From an uncultured Actinomyces sp. (GTDB lineage: Bacteria > Actinomycetota > Actinomycetes > Actinomycetales > Actinomycetaceae): 5,989 nt of DNA. The position numbers and the translations under genes are program-made. The DNA lies in contig CAJZDJ010000097.1 of assembly GCA_915063485.1 (NCBI GenBank), positions 1 through 5,989 on the forward strand. The letters are read 5' to 3'. Positions 5,255 through 5,989 of the stretch are shown here, piece after piece. Positions within the stretch are counted from its first letter, which is position 1. Each line of letters starts with the position of its first letter. The notes under the pieces are model-generated. The model was given only the letters and a program-made list of their open reading frames with translations, was not told where the DNA came from and searched no databases.

Positions 5255-5989
5255 AGACTTGCCTCCGCTAGCGCCGGCCGCCTGGCCAGCCTTGGCAGAG
5301 CCTGAGGCCGCAGAACCAGCAGCTCCACTGGCGCTGCCACCTTCACTGGAGCCGGCACCGGAACTGGCCGCTGCGCCGTCGCCAGAGCCACCATCTTCAC
5401 CACTGATCTGCTCACCCTGCTTGGGGGTGACCTGGGCGGAAATGGTCAGCTTGTAGGTGCCCGGGGCGGTAAACACCCAGTTCTGGTGGGCGTGAGTGTT
5501 AGCCGGCAGGGTGTAGGAGCTGCCCTCTTCTTGCAGCAGGTGCTCACCCACACCCCCACCCAGGCCGCCGGAGGTAAATACTGAGACCTTACCGGGCCCC
5601 TCCACACTCACCAGGGTGAAGGTAACCTCGCCGCTGGTTTTGCTGACAATCTCTTCAGCCTGAGAGTTCATACCCAACCAGGGCACACCCGCGCTTTGGC
5701 TGGAGGAAATCATCCACACATCCTGGCCCGGGGTGGCCACAAAGTTAAGCGCGTCGGGGGCTTTAAGAGTGGCCTTGTCTCCCAGCGAGAAAGTCAAAGT
5801 TGCCGGGTCAACCCAGCTGGCCGGCTGAGAGCGGTCATCTTTCACCTGCAACTTGAGCTTGCCGTCCACAATACGCGGACCTAAGTCAAAGTGCCCTTCA
5901 TTGGCGTTACCGTTGGCGTCAGGACCCACCACGAAAGTCAGCGTGGCGGTGGCGCTAACCGCCGAAGAAGCCGGGTTTTCCTTCACCGC
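5150..5989 (-). CDS. Sortase-anchored surface protein with anchored-repeat domain, C-terminal part (N-terminus outside window)
   Basis: Cell-wall protein of the kind found with anchored-repeat ABC transporters (compare TIGR03769/TIGR03773, choice-anchor-M). The frame is open through the window edge. A GTG at 5986 is in frame but is taken as internal, because the residues just after it (ATLTFVVG) look like the last strand of a preceding repeat. Numbering from that GTG: one full repeat at about 31-198, with GHFDLGPR (31-38), WLGMNSQ (103-109), VEGPG (128-132) and NTHAHQNWVFTAPGTY (163-178); a Gly/Ser/Ala linker (199-244); sorting motif LAKTG (245-249); a hydrophobic span; and the basic tail ARRRMAWA. 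The strand that closes the other copies (xFAVG) is not seen before the linker. The gene overlaps the binding-protein gene by 10 bp and shares its domain, suggesting both bind the same ligand or each other. The ligand is unknown. Confidence 0.85.
   Translation of the reverse strand, partial: AVKENPASSAVSATATLTFVVGPDANGNANEGHFDLGPRIVDGKLKLQVKDDRSQPASWVDPATLTFSLGDKATLKAPDALNFVATPGQDVWMISSSQSAGVPWLGMNSQAEEIVSKTSGEVTFTLVSVEGPGKVSVFTSGGLGGGVGEHLLQEEGSSYTLPANTHAHQNWVFTAPGTYKLTISAQVTPKQGEQISGEDGGSGDGAAASSGAGSSEGGSASGAAGSAASGSAKAGQAAGASGGKSLAKTGAVSGALNVAGGLMLLAVAVLVARRRMAWA

Noticed and set aside
5150..5986. GTG at 5986 as the start of the wall-protein gene
   Set aside because: There would be no signal peptide, and the first residues look like the end of a preceding repeat. 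The frame continues past the window edge.

Overview
The window looks like chromosome from a GC-rich, Gram-positive actinobacterium, plausibly in or near the Actinomycetaceae. The reasons are the mixed GC-rich codon use that still includes CTA, TTA and AAA, a lipobox signal peptide, an LAxTG-type sortase signal, and a gene set characteristic of Actinobacteria. I cannot name the genus from the sequence. Coding is almost wall to wall: no intergenic stretch exceeds a few bases and no RNA genes were seen.

Layout. Positions 1-936 (+) are the 3' part of a phospholipase D-superfamily cardiolipin synthase, with both HKD motifs present and the 5' end outside the window. The rest (885-5989) is one tightly packed minus-strand gene cluster, read from high to low coordinate: (1) the C-terminal part of a sortase-anchored surface protein, open at the window edge; (2) an 885-residue lipoprotein, a ZnuA/PsaA-type metal-binding protein enlarged by an internal insert and a C-terminal extension that both resemble the surface protein; (3) an ABC ATPase; (4) an ABC-3 family membrane permease. 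Junctions are a 10-bp overlap, a 2-bp gap (or 4-bp overlap with the alternative start) and a 1-bp gap, so translational coupling in one transcript is likely. The promoter must lie beyond position 5989. The permease gene converges on the cardiolipin synthase gene, and the two coding regions overlap by 52 bp.

Function. The ATPase, permease and binding protein form an importer of the zinc/manganese/iron class. The surface protein and the binding protein share a beta-rich domain (the 'actinobacterial surface-anchored' repeat, TIGR03769 / choice-anchor-M type), each copy carrying an HxH motif followed by an aromatic-rich PGxY segment. This matches the computationally defined 'anchored repeat' ABC transporter set (TIGR03770-03773), whose substrate, to my knowledge, is not firmly established. 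A plausible model is that the sortase-linked wall protein and the lipoprotein use the same domain to capture or hand over a ligand through the thick envelope to the membrane importer. The most unusual points are the domain architecture of the binding protein, an Asn at the position of the third metal ligand, the recurrent HxH motif, and the convergent gene overlap that contains a terminator-like hairpin.
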